Below the pieces are notes generated by a model that was given only the letters and a program-made list of their open reading frames with translations, was not told where the DNA came from and did no database searches. DNA of 64,000 nt from Legionella sp. (lineage in GTDB: Bacteria; Pseudomonadota; Gammaproteobacteria; Legionellales; Legionellaceae): contig JAUXWR010000299.1 of the NCBI GenBank assembly GCA_030680075.1, positions 16,966 to 80,965 of the forward strand, written 5' to 3'. Position 1 is the first letter of the stretch; the number at the start of each line of letters is the position of its first letter. This document shows, piece by piece, positions 18,336-27,329 of the stretch. Position numbers and translations under genes: made by a program.

Positions 18336-18570
18336 TATTTCCATCCTTGCAAATAGGTGCATTTAAAAAATATACACGAAAAGCGGTGATTTCGTAACTT
18401 AATGTGAATTATGAACCCTTTGCGAAATTCTTTTTTTCTTTTTCTTGCCCATTACCACGCCTGTTAAAATCCCGAAGAGAAATATTTGAAGCATTTTTAT
18501 AACTATTTTGGGGTAAGCTCCGTTGCCCACCCTACAGTGCATCAGTTTATGTTTAGTGGTGTTTCAATTT

Positions 18571-18828
18571 TTACTCTCGTGCTTTAAGAAAATCAGTGCT
18601 GTTCTGCGATGTAATAAATTTAAAGCGTGGTATTTTATTGCCCTCAATCTCAACTTCTTCTAAAAACATGTTTAAAGGCCGCACCCATAAACTGAAATCA
18701 GCCAACATCCGATAAAAAACCCTGTACTCAAGCGTTTCAGAGTGGCGCGCAACATCGATCACTTCATAGTATTTTTTTTTATAATGCTCATAAATCCCTC
18801 TTTCGAGGCCTGTATTAAGTTCGCTCAT
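18571..18828 (-). CDS. DUF1653 domain protein
   Basis: This 85-residue protein carries the DUF1653 pattern: G-I-Y-E-H-Y-K-x-K-Y-Y-E-V, V-A-R-H-S-E-T-L-E, then L-W-V-R-P-L-N-M-F-L-E-E-V. Members of this family are small soluble proteins of unknown function, widespread in bacteria. It lies 16 nt downstream of the heptosyltransferase on the same strand and is probably cotranscribed with it. Function cannot be inferred from position. Confidence 0.85.
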   Translation of the reverse strand: MSELNTGLERGIYEHYKKKYYEVIDVARHSETLEYRVFYRMLADFSLWVRPLNMFLEEVEIEGNKIPRFKFITSQNSTDFLKARE

Positions 18829-18844
18829 CGTGTTCTAACCCTCT

Positions 18845-19864
18845 CTATTGACGAAGTACCAAATCCAGTTTGGACAATACTGCGTCGACTGCTACGAGCC
18901 TCATTGTCTCTGTCCCATGGGCATGCGTTCCCCACACATTCGTCGTAGTGGTTTTATTAAGAATACTGGTAACTGCCTCTGCGTAGCAATCAACCGCTAA
19001 ATGTCTGTAAAGATAGGGGCCTGAAACCTCAGCACTGGTCACTGCGTGCAAAGCTACAACAGGGGTTCCTACCGCTGTTGCCATATGGGATGGGCCGGTA
19101 TCCGGGCAAAGAACCACTCGAGCCATGCTAATTACCGCTAAAAGCTGCTTGGGCTTTGTTTTTCCGACCAAATCAATACAGGAAATTTGGTTGAGAATCG
19201 CGTCTGCTAACTCGCGATCATAAGCACCTGGACCACCCGTGAGCACTACTTGCATATTCCAGACATTTTGAGCATGCCTTATAACCTCAACATAACGTTC
19301 GACCATCCAGCTGCGCTCAGGCTTACTGGCGGCGGGGTTTACCAGCAATATCTCCTTATCAGATGGGAGATGCTCTCGTGCCCAGGAATAATCAGAGGCT
19401 GTAACAGGCAAATCCCAACGGATACTTTTCTTTGAAAACCCCAGAGGCTCTGCAAACTTGAGAAAGCCATCCAATGTATGCTCATTTCCGGGCTTAATCG
19501 TTTCTTTGACAAACCAACCATGACCATCCTTGGCACGCAAGCTATCATAACCAATTTTGCGGGTCGCGCGAATAAGCGGGTATAACAAATTAGCACGCAG
19601 GCTCGCTTGCGCTGCCAACAATACATCAAAATGTCGTCCCTTTAGTGTTTTTTTAAACCGCCAGTAATCCGAAATCGAATTGGGTTTATTAATGACAATG
19701 AACTCAACATTATCCATCCCCTCGACCAAATCATAAGCAGGACGCGAAATAACCCAGGTAATGGCGACACCTGGACAGTTATCCTGCAAAGTGCGGATAA
19801 GAGGAACCAGCATCAATACATCACCCAGAGCCGACAGGCGAACAATACAAATCGATTTAATCAT
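18845..19864 (-). CDS. LPS heptosyltransferase-like glycosyltransferase (GT9 family)
   Basis: This 339-residue glycosyltransferase family 9 protein has the N-terminal I-V-R-L-S-A-L-G-D-V-L-M-L-V-P motif and the C-terminal sugar-nucleotide site P-D-T-G-P-S-H-M-A-T-A-V-G-T-P-V. Such enzymes add heptose or a related sugar to the LPS inner core at the cytoplasmic face of the membrane. The best guess is WaaC/RfaF type, but the acceptor is not decided by sequence. ATG 19864 (MIKSICIVRLS) is preferred over the upstream TTG at 19876; it overlaps the preceding zinc-finger gene by 8 nt. Confidence 0.88.
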   Translation of the reverse strand: MIKSICIVRLSALGDVLMLVPLIRTLQDNCPGVAITWVISRPAYDLVEGMDNVEFIVINKPNSISDYWRFKKTLKGRHFDVLLAAQASLRANLLYPLIRATRKIGYDSLRAKDGHGWFVKETIKPGNEHTLDGFLKFAEPLGFSKKSIRWDLPVTASDYSWAREHLPSDKEILLVNPAASKPERSWMVERYVEVIRHAQNVWNMQVVLTGGPGAYDRELADAILNQISCIDLVGKTKPKQLLAVISMARVVLCPDTGPSHMATAVGTPVVALHAVTSAEVSGPYLYRHLAVDCYAEAVTSILNKTTTTNVWGTHAHGTETMRLVAVDAVLSKLDLVLRQ

Positions 19865-20051
19865 TTTGCAAAACAAAACAGGAACTGCAATAAGGGCATA
19901 CTTCTCTTCCTGTTTTTTCTATCGGCAAATAAACTTTAGGGTGTGCATTCCAAAGCTCCATCTCGTCCGTTGGGCAGCTTAGTGGCAAGTCGTGACGGTG
20001 AACCACATAGATTTTTTCAGTGCTTGCGGGCTTTTTCTGGTTTTCAGACAT
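19857..20051 (-). CDS. CHCC-type zinc-finger protein
   Basis: This 64-residue protein matches the zf-CHCC pattern seen in small bacterial proteins and in the mitochondrial complex I subunit NDUFS6: L-S-C-P, M-x-L-W-N-A-H-P-K-V-Y-L-P-I, then C-P-Y-C-S-S-C-F. The Cys-His-Cys-Cys set would bind one zinc ion. The start is taken as the ATG of MSENQKKP at 20051; an upstream in-frame start at 20063 is also possible. The role in bacteria is not established. It overlaps the heptosyltransferase start and lies just downstream of miaA. Confidence 0.88.
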   Translation of the reverse strand: MSENQKKPASTEKIYVVHRHDLPLSCPTDEMELWNAHPKVYLPIEKTGREVCPYCSSCFVLQND

Positions 20052-20082
20052 TCTATTCTCCACAACGTTAAAACGTCAGTTT

Positions 20083-21027
20083 CTAGGGATTTTGCGGCGT
20101 ATTATCTATTATTTTATCAATGATAGCCATTATTTCGCGGTGACTTTGTGAGCTCTCCGAAGCAAAAGAATGAGCATCAGGCCATGACCGAAGCCAGGTT
20201 AATTGCCGCTTGGCAAGCTGTCTTGTTGCAGCAATCCCCTTCTCACAAAAAGTAGCAAAATCAACGTTACCCGCCAAATATTCTAACGCTTGCCGATAGC
20301 CTACTGAACGCATGGCCGGGCATTGTGGCGATAATTGCCATTTTTGCAAGAGCGCCTCAACTTCCTCAACAAAGCCTTGCTCTAACATAATTTTAAAACG
20401 CTGAGCAATGCGCTCATGAAGCCAACTTCTTTCTGTGGGTAACAAAAGCAGGTTTATGTAATGAAAAGGCGTTGCAGGCTTTTCTTCGGCTAAAAAAAGC
20501 GATAATGGTTTTCCTGTAAGCTGAAAAATTTCCAGTGCGCGTTGAATGCGTTGCGTGTCATGAGCGTGAATTCTCGAGGCACTCACTGGATCAACCAAAG
20601 CCAGCTCAGCATGCAATGCCCGCCATCCTCGCTGCTCTGCCTCTTCTACCAATCGCGCACGTATTGACTCATCAGCCGCAGGCAGCCGGGACAATCCTTG
20701 TTGCAGGGCATTGAAATACATCATGGTGCCACCCACAAGCAGCGGTATCTTTCCGCGGCTCAAAATTAAGGCGCATAATCGTGTAGTTTCTTCACAAAAT
20801 TCGGCAGCAGAAAAAGAAGCGGGCGGGTCAATGATATCAATCAGGTGATGAGGCGCTATCTCAAGCTCTTCTCTACCGGGTTTAGCCGTGCCAATATCCA
20901 TACCTCGGTAGATCATCGCGGAATCCACACTGATAATCTCAAAGGGAAACCGCTGGACTAATTCACAAGCCAATGCGGTTTTTCCCGAGGCAGTAGGCCC
21001 CATCAGACAAAAAATCTTAGTAGACAT
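20083..21027 (-). CDS. miaA: tRNA dimethylallyltransferase MiaA
   Basis: MiaA transfers the dimethylallyl group to A37 of tRNAs reading UNN codons, the first step towards ms2i6A. The 314-residue protein has the P-loop GPTASGKTALA, the DSAMIYRGMDIGTAKP motif, and a GGTMMYFNALQQGL segment typical of the family. ATG 21027 has AGGA 8 nt upstream and overlaps the end of mutL by 11 nt. The mutL-miaA order is classic for gammaproteobacteria (amiB-mutL-miaA). Confidence 0.95.
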   Translation of the reverse strand: MSTKIFCLMGPTASGKTALACELVQRFPFEIISVDSAMIYRGMDIGTAKPGREELEIAPHHLIDIIDPPASFSAAEFCEETTRLCALILSRGKIPLLVGGTMMYFNALQQGLSRLPAADESIRARLVEEAEQRGWRALHAELALVDPVSASRIHAHDTQRIQRALEIFQLTGKPLSLFLAEEKPATPFHYINLLLLPTERSWLHERIAQRFKIMLEQGFVEEVEALLQKWQLSPQCPAMRSVGYRQALEYLAGNVDFATFCEKGIAATRQLAKRQLTWLRSWPDAHSFASESSQSHREIMAIIDKIIDNTPQNP

Positions 21028-22657
21028 TGAGCAAATCCTGGCAGGTTTTTTCACAAAGTTGCTTTACAAATGGGCAGTTTACAGGAATTTTCTCTTTATG
21101 TAATTCGACAAAACCCGCAAATTCCATAAGTTGCTCTTCGCTATAATCTTTTCCGGTTGCTCCATGATTAACGAGTAATTCAAGGCGCTGGGTAATAGAT
21201 GCGGTGGGCATTTTAAAAAATGACAGCAAGAAAGATTTAATATCAAGACCCGGGAGGAGAATAGGTAGAGAGCGAATAGCCCATTTTAAATCCCCGGCAT
21301 CTTCGACACCAATACCCAACTCGCCAAGCTCCGTTTTTGCAGAAGTTAAATTGTCTATTGGTAATCGGTGTTCAAAATAAACCGGCACGAGTAAGGGTCG
21401 ATGAGCCAAGGGTAAAGAAGCATTTTGCAGGCTCGCCAATAATAGTTGTTTTTGTAGGCCCTCAAGATCAATAAGATAGGCCGTTTTGTTTAACGATAAG
21501 ATAGCAAAGCGCGGGCTTACTAGCGTCCACTTACTACCCTCGACAATTCTACTCTGTACTTCTCTTTCTTGCACGGCGAGTCTTGGCTTATAAGCATGAT
21601 TAGAGTAACTCTCCCGCACCTCAGCATCATCAGAAGAAGCTGGGAGCGCTGAAGGTAAAGCAATGAGTGGCATTTTCAAAACCTGACAGAGTTGCGAGCT
21701 GATAAAATCATGAATGAGTCGCGGCTCTTGAAAGCGTACTTCATGCTTGGTCGGATGGACGTTCACGTCGACCAGGGCAGGATCTATAGTAAGATAAAGC
21801 AAACATCCCGGATTACGCCCGGGATATAATAAACCATCATACGCTTGTTTAATGGCATGATTTATTAGCTTGTCTTTAACCATTCGCCCATTAATATAAA
21901 CCCATAGCTTGTCATTTTGACTACGCTGATAATTAAGGCCACTTGTCCAGCCATGTAACCGCATTCCCGCGTGCGCGACGTCAATATAAAGAGATTCGTC
22001 TACAAATGTTTTCCCGAGCAATTTATTCATACGTGCCAGGCGGGAATGCTCGGTTTTTGCCGCCGGCAAATGCAATTGCGGTTTATTATTATGGGTTAAA
22101 TTCAGAGTAATAGCCGAAGCGCCCAAGGCAAAACGCCTGACTATATGGTCAATTGCCAAGAACTCCGAGCGCTCTGATTTGAGAAATTTTTTTCTAACAG
22201 GTGCATTAAAAAAAATATCCCTGACATCAATCGTTGTACCCTCTGCGCGCGCAAAAGGTGATAATGTATAGGTTTGCTCGTGGCATTCCAGTAGCATTCC
22301 AAGCTGTTGTTCTGCCGGTTTTGAGCTGATAGACAAACGCGCTATCGAGGCAATACTGGCTAATGCTTCTCCTCTAAAGCCCATACTGCTTATCGCATAT
22401 AAATCAGTGAGACGTGTAATTTTGCTCGTCGCATGGGCGGCAATTGCCAGGGGCAGATCGTCTGCGACAATACCTGTACCATTATCGCTGATTTTTATAT
22501 GATTTAAGCCGCCATAACCGATATCAATATTGATAATATCCGCTTCGGCATCCAGTGAATTCTCCAGCAATTCCTTCACCACCGAAGCAGGACGCTCAAT
22601 TACTTCCCCTGCGGCTATCTGATTAGCTACATCAGCAGGTAATTGCTGTATTCTCAT
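21017..22657 (-). CDS. mutL: DNA mismatch repair protein MutL
   Basis: MutL couples mismatch recognition by MutS to downstream strand incision. The 546-residue protein has the GHKL ATPase motifs in the N-terminal domain (E-N-S-L-D-A-x-A, D-N-G-x-G-I, T-S-K-I, G-F-R-G-E-A-L-A-S-I) and the C-terminal dimerisation domain. It is somewhat shorter than E. coli MutL (615 aa) because the linker between the domains is short. I see no DQHAxxERxxYE endonuclease motif, so it is the non-nicking type. It overlaps amiB by 4 nt. Confidence 0.95.
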   Translation of the reverse strand: MRIQQLPADVANQIAAGEVIERPASVVKELLENSLDAEADIINIDIGYGGLNHIKISDNGTGIVADDLPLAIAAHATSKITRLTDLYAISSMGFRGEALASIASIARLSISSKPAEQQLGMLLECHEQTYTLSPFARAEGTTIDVRDIFFNAPVRKKFLKSERSEFLAIDHIVRRFALGASAITLNLTHNNKPQLHLPAAKTEHSRLARMNKLLGKTFVDESLYIDVAHAGMRLHGWTSGLNYQRSQNDKLWVYINGRMVKDKLINHAIKQAYDGLLYPGRNPGCLLYLTIDPALVDVNVHPTKHEVRFQEPRLIHDFISSQLCQVLKMPLIALPSALPASSDDAEVRESYSNHAYKPRLAVQEREVQSRIVEGSKWTLVSPRFAILSLNKTAYLIDLEGLQKQLLLASLQNASLPLAHRPLLVPVYFEHRLPIDNLTSAKTELGELGIGVEDAGDLKWAIRSLPILLPGLDIKSFLLSFFKMPTASITQRLELLVNHGATGKDYSEEQLMEFAGFVELHKEKIPVNCPFVKQLCEKTCQDLLNVY

Positions 22658-23988
22658 GCCACCTCGGCAGGTAATATTAATTTCTGACCAACATTAACCT
22701 GTTTTGTGGATAGATGATTAGCGGCCATTAATGCGTCAGGCGATAGGCGATACTCAGCTGCAATTTTAGTTAAGGAATCCCCCTGCCGCACGATATGCAT
22801 TTTATTACCCGTGAGCGCCTCAATACGACTTCCATGAGGTGGGTATTCCCAGAAATAACTCTTAAGGCCCTGAAAAATAGATTGCGTTAATCGCGCCTGA
22901 TACCTTGAGCTGGTCAAATTACGTTCTTCACGCGGATTGGAAATAAAGCCCGTTTCTATGAGAATTGACGGAATATCTGGTGATTTCAGCACCATAAAAC
23001 GCGCCTGCTCTACTTTATGATTATGTAAAGTTGTCATAGTAGTCAAATTGCGTAAAACGGTTTCGCCCATGTGCAAACTCGCACTAATTGTGGCGGTTTG
23101 TGACAAATCTATTAACACGGTTCTCACGAGCCCGCTTTGATCATCAAGACCCCGTAGATTAACGCCGCCCAATTCAGAATAGTTTTCTTTCTCAGCAAGC
23201 CAGCGCGCGGCTTCACTGGTAGCGCCACGTTGGGATAAAGCAAAGACCGACGCCCCATTTGACTGCTGATTAATAAAAGCATCTGCGTGGATGGAAATAA
23301 ACACATCACCATTGTATTTTCTGGCAATATCCAGGCGCTCACGCAATCCAACGTAATAATCGCCTTTACGCGTTAAAACGGCGCGCATTCCAGGTTGTTT
23401 ATCAATAAGCTGTTTTAACTTCATAGCGATAGCAAGTGTTACATTTTTTTCAACCGAGCGACTAGGACCCATCGCGCCCGGATCTTTACCCCCATGACCT
23501 GCATCAAGAACAACCACGACATCCCTTAAACGCTTGCTAGAAGTAGATATCACTGGGCTTAAGGGTGCTGTTTTTTCTTTTACAGGTTTTTTAATACCTT
23601 GGGAGTGAGTAGAAATATCCAGTGAAAAAGCATGCTTTGTTTTAGAAGACGAGGCCCAGGGGTTCGCTCGCAACATAACCGCATCCGTCACTTCAAAAAC
23701 CAGGCGCAAAGTTTGCGGATTAGGGTGACCGCTTCGAACGAGCTTGATAAGCTGATTATTTAACTGTAACCGATTCAAATTAAAAGCAAGATCAGTTTTT
23801 TCAAAATCGACAACGACCCTGTCAGGATTAGTCAGGGTAAATATCTTATGAGCAATTGCTCCATCAAGACTAAAAAATAGTGAGGTCTTTCCTGAGTCCT
23901 GTTTTATTTCAATGGATTGCAATTTGGCTGCCGCGAGATTAAAGGACAGGAGCATCATTAAATATAACCATACTGTTCGTCTATTCAT
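22654..23988 (-). CDS. amiB: N-acetylmuramoyl-L-alanine amidase, AmiB type
   Basis: This periplasmic amidase cleaves peptide stems from glycan strands during daughter-cell separation. The 444-residue protein has a signal peptide (~1-21), an AMIN domain (~25-115), an amidase_3 catalytic domain starting V-V-L-D-A-G-H-G-G-K-D-P-G (~160) and containing the S-I-H-A-D-A (~225) and I-E-T-G-F zinc and catalytic motifs, and a C-terminal LysM domain (~395-440). Its activator, in the family, works through FtsEX, which is also encoded in this window. It overlaps mutL and tsaE. Confidence 0.95.
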   Translation of the reverse strand: MNRRTVWLYLMMLLSFNLAAAKLQSIEIKQDSGKTSLFFSLDGAIAHKIFTLTNPDRVVVDFEKTDLAFNLNRLQLNNQLIKLVRSGHPNPQTLRLVFEVTDAVMLRANPWASSSKTKHAFSLDISTHSQGIKKPVKEKTAPLSPVISTSSKRLRDVVVVLDAGHGGKDPGAMGPSRSVEKNVTLAIAMKLKQLIDKQPGMRAVLTRKGDYYVGLRERLDIARKYNGDVFISIHADAFINQQSNGASVFALSQRGATSEAARWLAEKENYSELGGVNLRGLDDQSGLVRTVLIDLSQTATISASLHMGETVLRNLTTMTTLHNHKVEQARFMVLKSPDIPSILIETGFISNPREERNLTSSRYQARLTQSIFQGLKSYFWEYPPHGSRIEALTGNKMHIVRQGDSLTKIAAEYRLSPDALMAANHLSTKQVNVGQKLILPAEVA

Positions 23989-24470
23989 TATTTACCTGCA
24001 AGACAAGACAACATTTTTTCTCCAGCGCCGCTAAGAGCTTCTATCCTCATCAGGCGACCGCTACCTTTTATGGTTAAAACAAAACGAAGATCAACAGCTC
24101 CAAGACTTAGTTCCGCACGCTCCGGCCACTCTATACAACAAACAGATTGACCCCCAAAATAATCCCTGAAACCAATGTACTCAAGTTCTTCTTCATTATG
24201 TATACGATACAGATCAAAATGATGAACTTGCAAGTGCTGACAGAGGTAGCTTTCAACCAAAGAAAAAGTTGGACTCTTAATTGCTCCACTCACGCCTAAT
24301 GCGCGCAACATCGCACGGATGAGCGTTGTCTTTCCCGCACCAATTTCACCACTGAAGGTTAAAATTGCCGGACTCACTAAACACGAAGCGAGAGCCCTTG
24401 CCAAATCTGAAACCGCCTCTTCATGGGGTAGCTCAATGTCTTTAATCATCATGACACATTTACCACTCAC
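23988..24470 (-). CDS. tsaE: tRNA threonylcarbamoyladenosine biosynthesis ATPase TsaE
   Basis: TsaE supports TsaB-TsaD in forming t6A37 of ANN-decoding tRNAs. The protein has Walker A GEIGAGKTTL near residue 45, S-P-T-F-S-L-V-E, and H-F-D-L-Y-R-I and E-W-P-E-R motifs. Length is 160 residues from the GTG at 24470, which overlaps the preceding stop as GTGA. ATGs at 24452 and 24449 would give 154 or 153 residues and match relatives equally well; no clear ribosome binding site decides. It lies between nnr and amiB in the usual order. Confidence 0.92.
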   Translation of the reverse strand: MSGKCVMMIKDIELPHEEAVSDLARALASCLVSPAILTFSGEIGAGKTTLIRAMLRALGVSGAIKSPTFSLVESYLCQHLQVHHFDLYRIHNEEELEYIGFRDYFGGQSVCCIEWPERAELSLGAVDLRFVLTIKGSGRLMRIEALSGAGEKMLSCLAGK

Positions 24471-25945
24471 TCGTTAACCAAAAGACGCAAATAAGGCATT
24501 AAATCACTGGCGAGCAAGCCGCGCTCGCCAGATTTTCGTACGGCTAAATCAGCAGCGCTTGCATGGAGCCATACGCCTGTTTTGGCAGCGTCAGCCAATG
24601 ATAACCCCTGCCCCACCAAGCCGGCAATTACGCCACTTAAAACATCACCCATCCCGGCAGACGCCATGCCGGGATTTCCTCTATCACAAAGCCAGGTGAG
24701 AGGCTCTGAGGTACGCACGAGCGTCCCTACTCCCTTCAGTACAACATTTCCGCCATATTTTGCTTGTAATTGAGTAGCCGCATGGTAACGATCAGCCTGG
24801 ATATCCTGTGCCCTGCAACCAAGAAGGCTCGCGGCCTCCCCTGGGTGGGGGGTCAGAATCCAGTTATCATCTTCTTGAGGTGATTGAGCGAGAATACGAA
24901 GAGCGGAGGCATCTATAACCATGGGTAATTGAGATGCAATAACCTGCCTAAAAAGTTGTACGGCCCATTCATCCAGCCCAAGACCTGGGCCTATAACGCA
25001 CACGGTAGCTTTATTAATAAGGGGTAAAAGACAAGAAGCCTCATCAATAGGGGCTATCATCGCTTCTGGCAGGCCACATAACGCCTGCCCTGCGTAGACA
25101 GGTTTGGTGGCAACCGTCACAACCCCAGCCCCTACTCTTAATGCAGCATTTGCTGCAAGGCACACAGAACCCGGCATTCCAATACCACCACCGATAATAA
25201 GTACATGGCCAAATTCGTTTTTGTGGCAATTTCGTAAACGCTTTGGCAGCAAAGTCGCTGATAAATGCGAATCCAGTATTTCTGCTACAGGACAAATAGT
25301 GGATAAATGGACTGTCAAATTCAGATCGTTACAGACGATTTCACCACACTGATCGGGACCATCAAGTGTCATCATACCGGCTTTCTGGCCAATAAACGTA
25401 ATCGTTGTGGTGGCGCGAACGCAAACGCCCATTACATTACCGGTATCCGCATCCAGACCTGAAGGCACATCAAGAGACAATACAGGTAACTCACTCTCAT
25501 TGATTTGAGTAATTGCCGTCACGAGAGGCTCTTGCACTCGCCCATTAAGCCCTGTTCCTAATAAAGCATCGACGATTAAATCCGTATCATTGTCGATACC
25601 CTCATCCACACTATGACAGTGAATCCCAAGAGCAAGAGCCGCCAGTGCCGCATCACGAGCCGACGGAGGTAACTTGTCGGGTGATTTATATTGATTTATA
25701 ACAATGGAATAACCAGCGTTGTGCAAAAGACTTGCAAGGACATAGCCATCACCCGCATTGTTCCCGCTGCCGCAAAAAATAACAATTTTATGAGCCAGAG
25801 GAAAGCTTTGTTGCACGAGAACAAAAGCCGCACGTCCCGCACGTGCCATGAGCTCTGCCTCAGTAATACCAGAGTCACGAATTGCTCTTTGTTCGCAATC
25901 ACGAATCTGGCTGGTGTGATAAAGAGCAGCACTGGATATTGTCAT
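24467..25945 (-). CDS. nnr: Bifunctional NAD(P)HX epimerase/dehydratase
   Basis: This 492-residue fusion repairs hydrated NADH and NADPH. The N-terminal YjeF_N epimerase domain (~10-210) shows F-C-G-S-G-N-N-A-G-D-G-Y-V-L-A and D-A-L-L-G-T-G-L-N-G. The C-terminal ribokinase-like ADP-dependent dehydratase domain (~230-490) shows T-P-H-P-G-E-A and the G-N-P-G-M-A-S-A-G-M-G-D-V-L-S-G signature. This domain order is the same as E. coli YjeF/Nnr. It is first in the nnr-tsaE-amiB-mutL-miaA run, with successive overlaps. Confidence 0.95.
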   Translation of the reverse strand: MTISSAALYHTSQIRDCEQRAIRDSGITEAELMARAGRAAFVLVQQSFPLAHKIVIFCGSGNNAGDGYVLASLLHNAGYSIVINQYKSPDKLPPSARDAALAALALGIHCHSVDEGIDNDTDLIVDALLGTGLNGRVQEPLVTAITQINESELPVLSLDVPSGLDADTGNVMGVCVRATTTITFIGQKAGMMTLDGPDQCGEIVCNDLNLTVHLSTICPVAEILDSHLSATLLPKRLRNCHKNEFGHVLIIGGGIGMPGSVCLAANAALRVGAGVVTVATKPVYAGQALCGLPEAMIAPIDEASCLLPLINKATVCVIGPGLGLDEWAVQLFRQVIASQLPMVIDASALRILAQSPQEDDNWILTPHPGEAASLLGCRAQDIQADRYHAATQLQAKYGGNVVLKGVGTLVRTSEPLTWLCDRGNPGMASAGMGDVLSGVIAGLVGQGLSLADAAKTGVWLHASAADLAVRKSGERGLLASDLMPYLRLLVNE

Positions 25946-26010
25946 GGCCTTCTCGTACGTTGCAGTAATAACGTTAGTTTGGATAAGAAATAAGTATCTG
26001 CCTCACTCAG

Positions 26011-26110
26011 AGCCGTTCATGCTGAGGAGGCGTGTCCTGGTACGCCGTCTCGACGCATATGCACAAGATTTTTGTCCATGGATGCGTTGAGACGGGGTTA
26101 CCCCCTCTTC
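26011..26110. repeat. Dispersed palindromic repeat, family C, copy 1
   Basis: The 227-nt gap between nnr and sspB contains CATGCTGAGGAGGCGTG followed by CGTCTCGACGCAT and then GGATGCGTTGAGACGGGG, giving internal inverted symmetry. Related segments (GCTGAGGAGG, CGTCTCGAAGCAT) occur in reverse orientation at 59459-59512. The rest of the gap (to 26172) adds a GGGTAAATGACCC palindrome, which could act as a terminator for sspAB. Confidence 0.6.
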
Positions 26111-26172
26111 GGCGATCGAACAGATCAAGGGTAAATGACCCTTATCCGAAACTGGCGCTAATATTATTTTAA

Positions 26173-26571
26173 CTACTCTTTTTTAACTAATGTCAACGCA
26201 GGTTTTCGGCCCTTTGTGTCTGTGCCTTGCAAAGATGGTGGTGGAGGCGGCTCATTGTACTCTTCGCCAAATTCCATACCACGACCATTTTCTTTCGCGT
26301 AAATTGCAAAAATCGCTGCAGGGACCACAAAGATTTGCACCGTTACCCCGGAAAAACGAGCCGTAAAGACAATCCGGTCATTTTCCATATGTAACCCGCG
26401 GCAAGCCTCGGGAGAAATATTCAATACAATTTTTCCGTTGTTAACGTGCTCAAGAGGAACTTGAACGCCCGGGTATTCAGCATTGACGAGAATATGAGGG
26501 GTCAGATTGTTATCAACAATCCAATCGTAAATTGCTCGAATAAGGTAAGGTTTATTTGACGTCATATTCAT
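26173..26571 (-). CDS. sspB: ClpXP protease adaptor / stringent starvation protein B
   Basis: SspB delivers SsrA-tagged proteins to ClpXP. The 132-residue protein has the SspB substrate-binding fold (Y-L-I-R-A-I-Y-D-W-I, T-P-H-I-L-V-N, G-K-I-V-L-N-I-S-P-x-A, F-S-G) followed by an acidic Pro-rich linker and a short C-terminal hydrophobic tail (KPALTLVKKE) that would be the ClpX-binding motif. It lies 1 nt after sspA, its normal partner. Confidence 0.94.
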   Translation of the reverse strand: MNMTSNKPYLIRAIYDWIVDNNLTPHILVNAEYPGVQVPLEHVNNGKIVLNISPEACRGLHMENDRIVFTARFSGVTVQIFVVPAAIFAIYAKENGRGMEFGEEYNEPPPPPSLQGTDTKGRKPALTLVKKE

Positions 26572-26572
26572 A

Positions 26573-27193
26573 TCAGGCGGCCCTTAATTGCCTCTCAGCT
26601 TCTGTCAAGCTTGATTGAAACGAATCACGCTTGAACAATCGCTGCATGTAAGTATTCAACGCTTTGGCTGTTGCAGGTACTTCGATACCCAACTGGGGTA
26701 AACGCCATAAAAGAGGAGCCAATGCACAGTCTAATAAAGAGAACTCATCGCTTAGAAAGTAAGGTTTATCAGCAAATACAGGCTCAAGACTTACCAGGCT
26801 ATCGAGTAGATACTCTCTGGCAATCTCGACGTCATTATTCAACTTGATTTGTTGTAATAACTGATACCAGTCCTGCTCAATACGGTGCATCATTTTGCGG
26901 GCTTCAGCACGAGCGACCGGGTAAACAGGCAATAATGGAGGATGAGGAAATCGCTCGTCCAGGTATTCCATAATTATTCTTGCTTCATATAGCACCAACT
27001 CTCTGTCAAGCAGGGTAGGCACGGTACCATAGGGATTAATGGCTAATAAATCATCGTTGGCCTCGCCTTGTCTTGCGGCGAGAATTTCAACATTCACCCC
27101 TTTTTCCGCAAGGACTATGCGCACTTGGTGGCTATAGACATCATCACTATCTGAATATAAAGACATAATTGTGCGTTTTGCTACAATAGCCAT
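26573..27193 (-). CDS. sspA: Stringent starvation protein A
   Basis: SspA is a glutathione-S-transferase-fold protein that binds RNA polymerase and alters transcription in stationary phase and acid stress; it lacks GST activity. The 206-residue protein begins MAIVAKRTIMSLYSDSDDVY, has the thioredoxin-like N-domain with the P-T-L-L-D cis-proline region and E-A-R-I-I-M-E-Y-L-D-E-R-F-P, and an all-helical C-domain. It heads the sspA-sspB operon, which follows petABC on the same strand as in many gammaproteobacteria. Confidence 0.94.
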   Translation of the reverse strand: MAIVAKRTIMSLYSDSDDVYSHQVRIVLAEKGVNVEILAARQGEANDDLLAINPYGTVPTLLDRELVLYEARIIMEYLDERFPHPPLLPVYPVARAEARKMMHRIEQDWYQLLQQIKLNNDVEIAREYLLDSLVSLEPVFADKPYFLSDEFSLLDCALAPLLWRLPQLGIEVPATAKALNTYMQRLFKRDSFQSSLTEAERQLRAA

Positions 27194-27329
27194 TAGCTAC
27201 TCCTCAATCGTTACTCACATTTTATCGCAATGTGAAAATGCAATATTTTACCACATTTTTTACCCTCATGCTGATTACAAGGGTTACTATTTTTCATTAA
27301 CGGCTAAAGACAACATTTTCACTTCACTT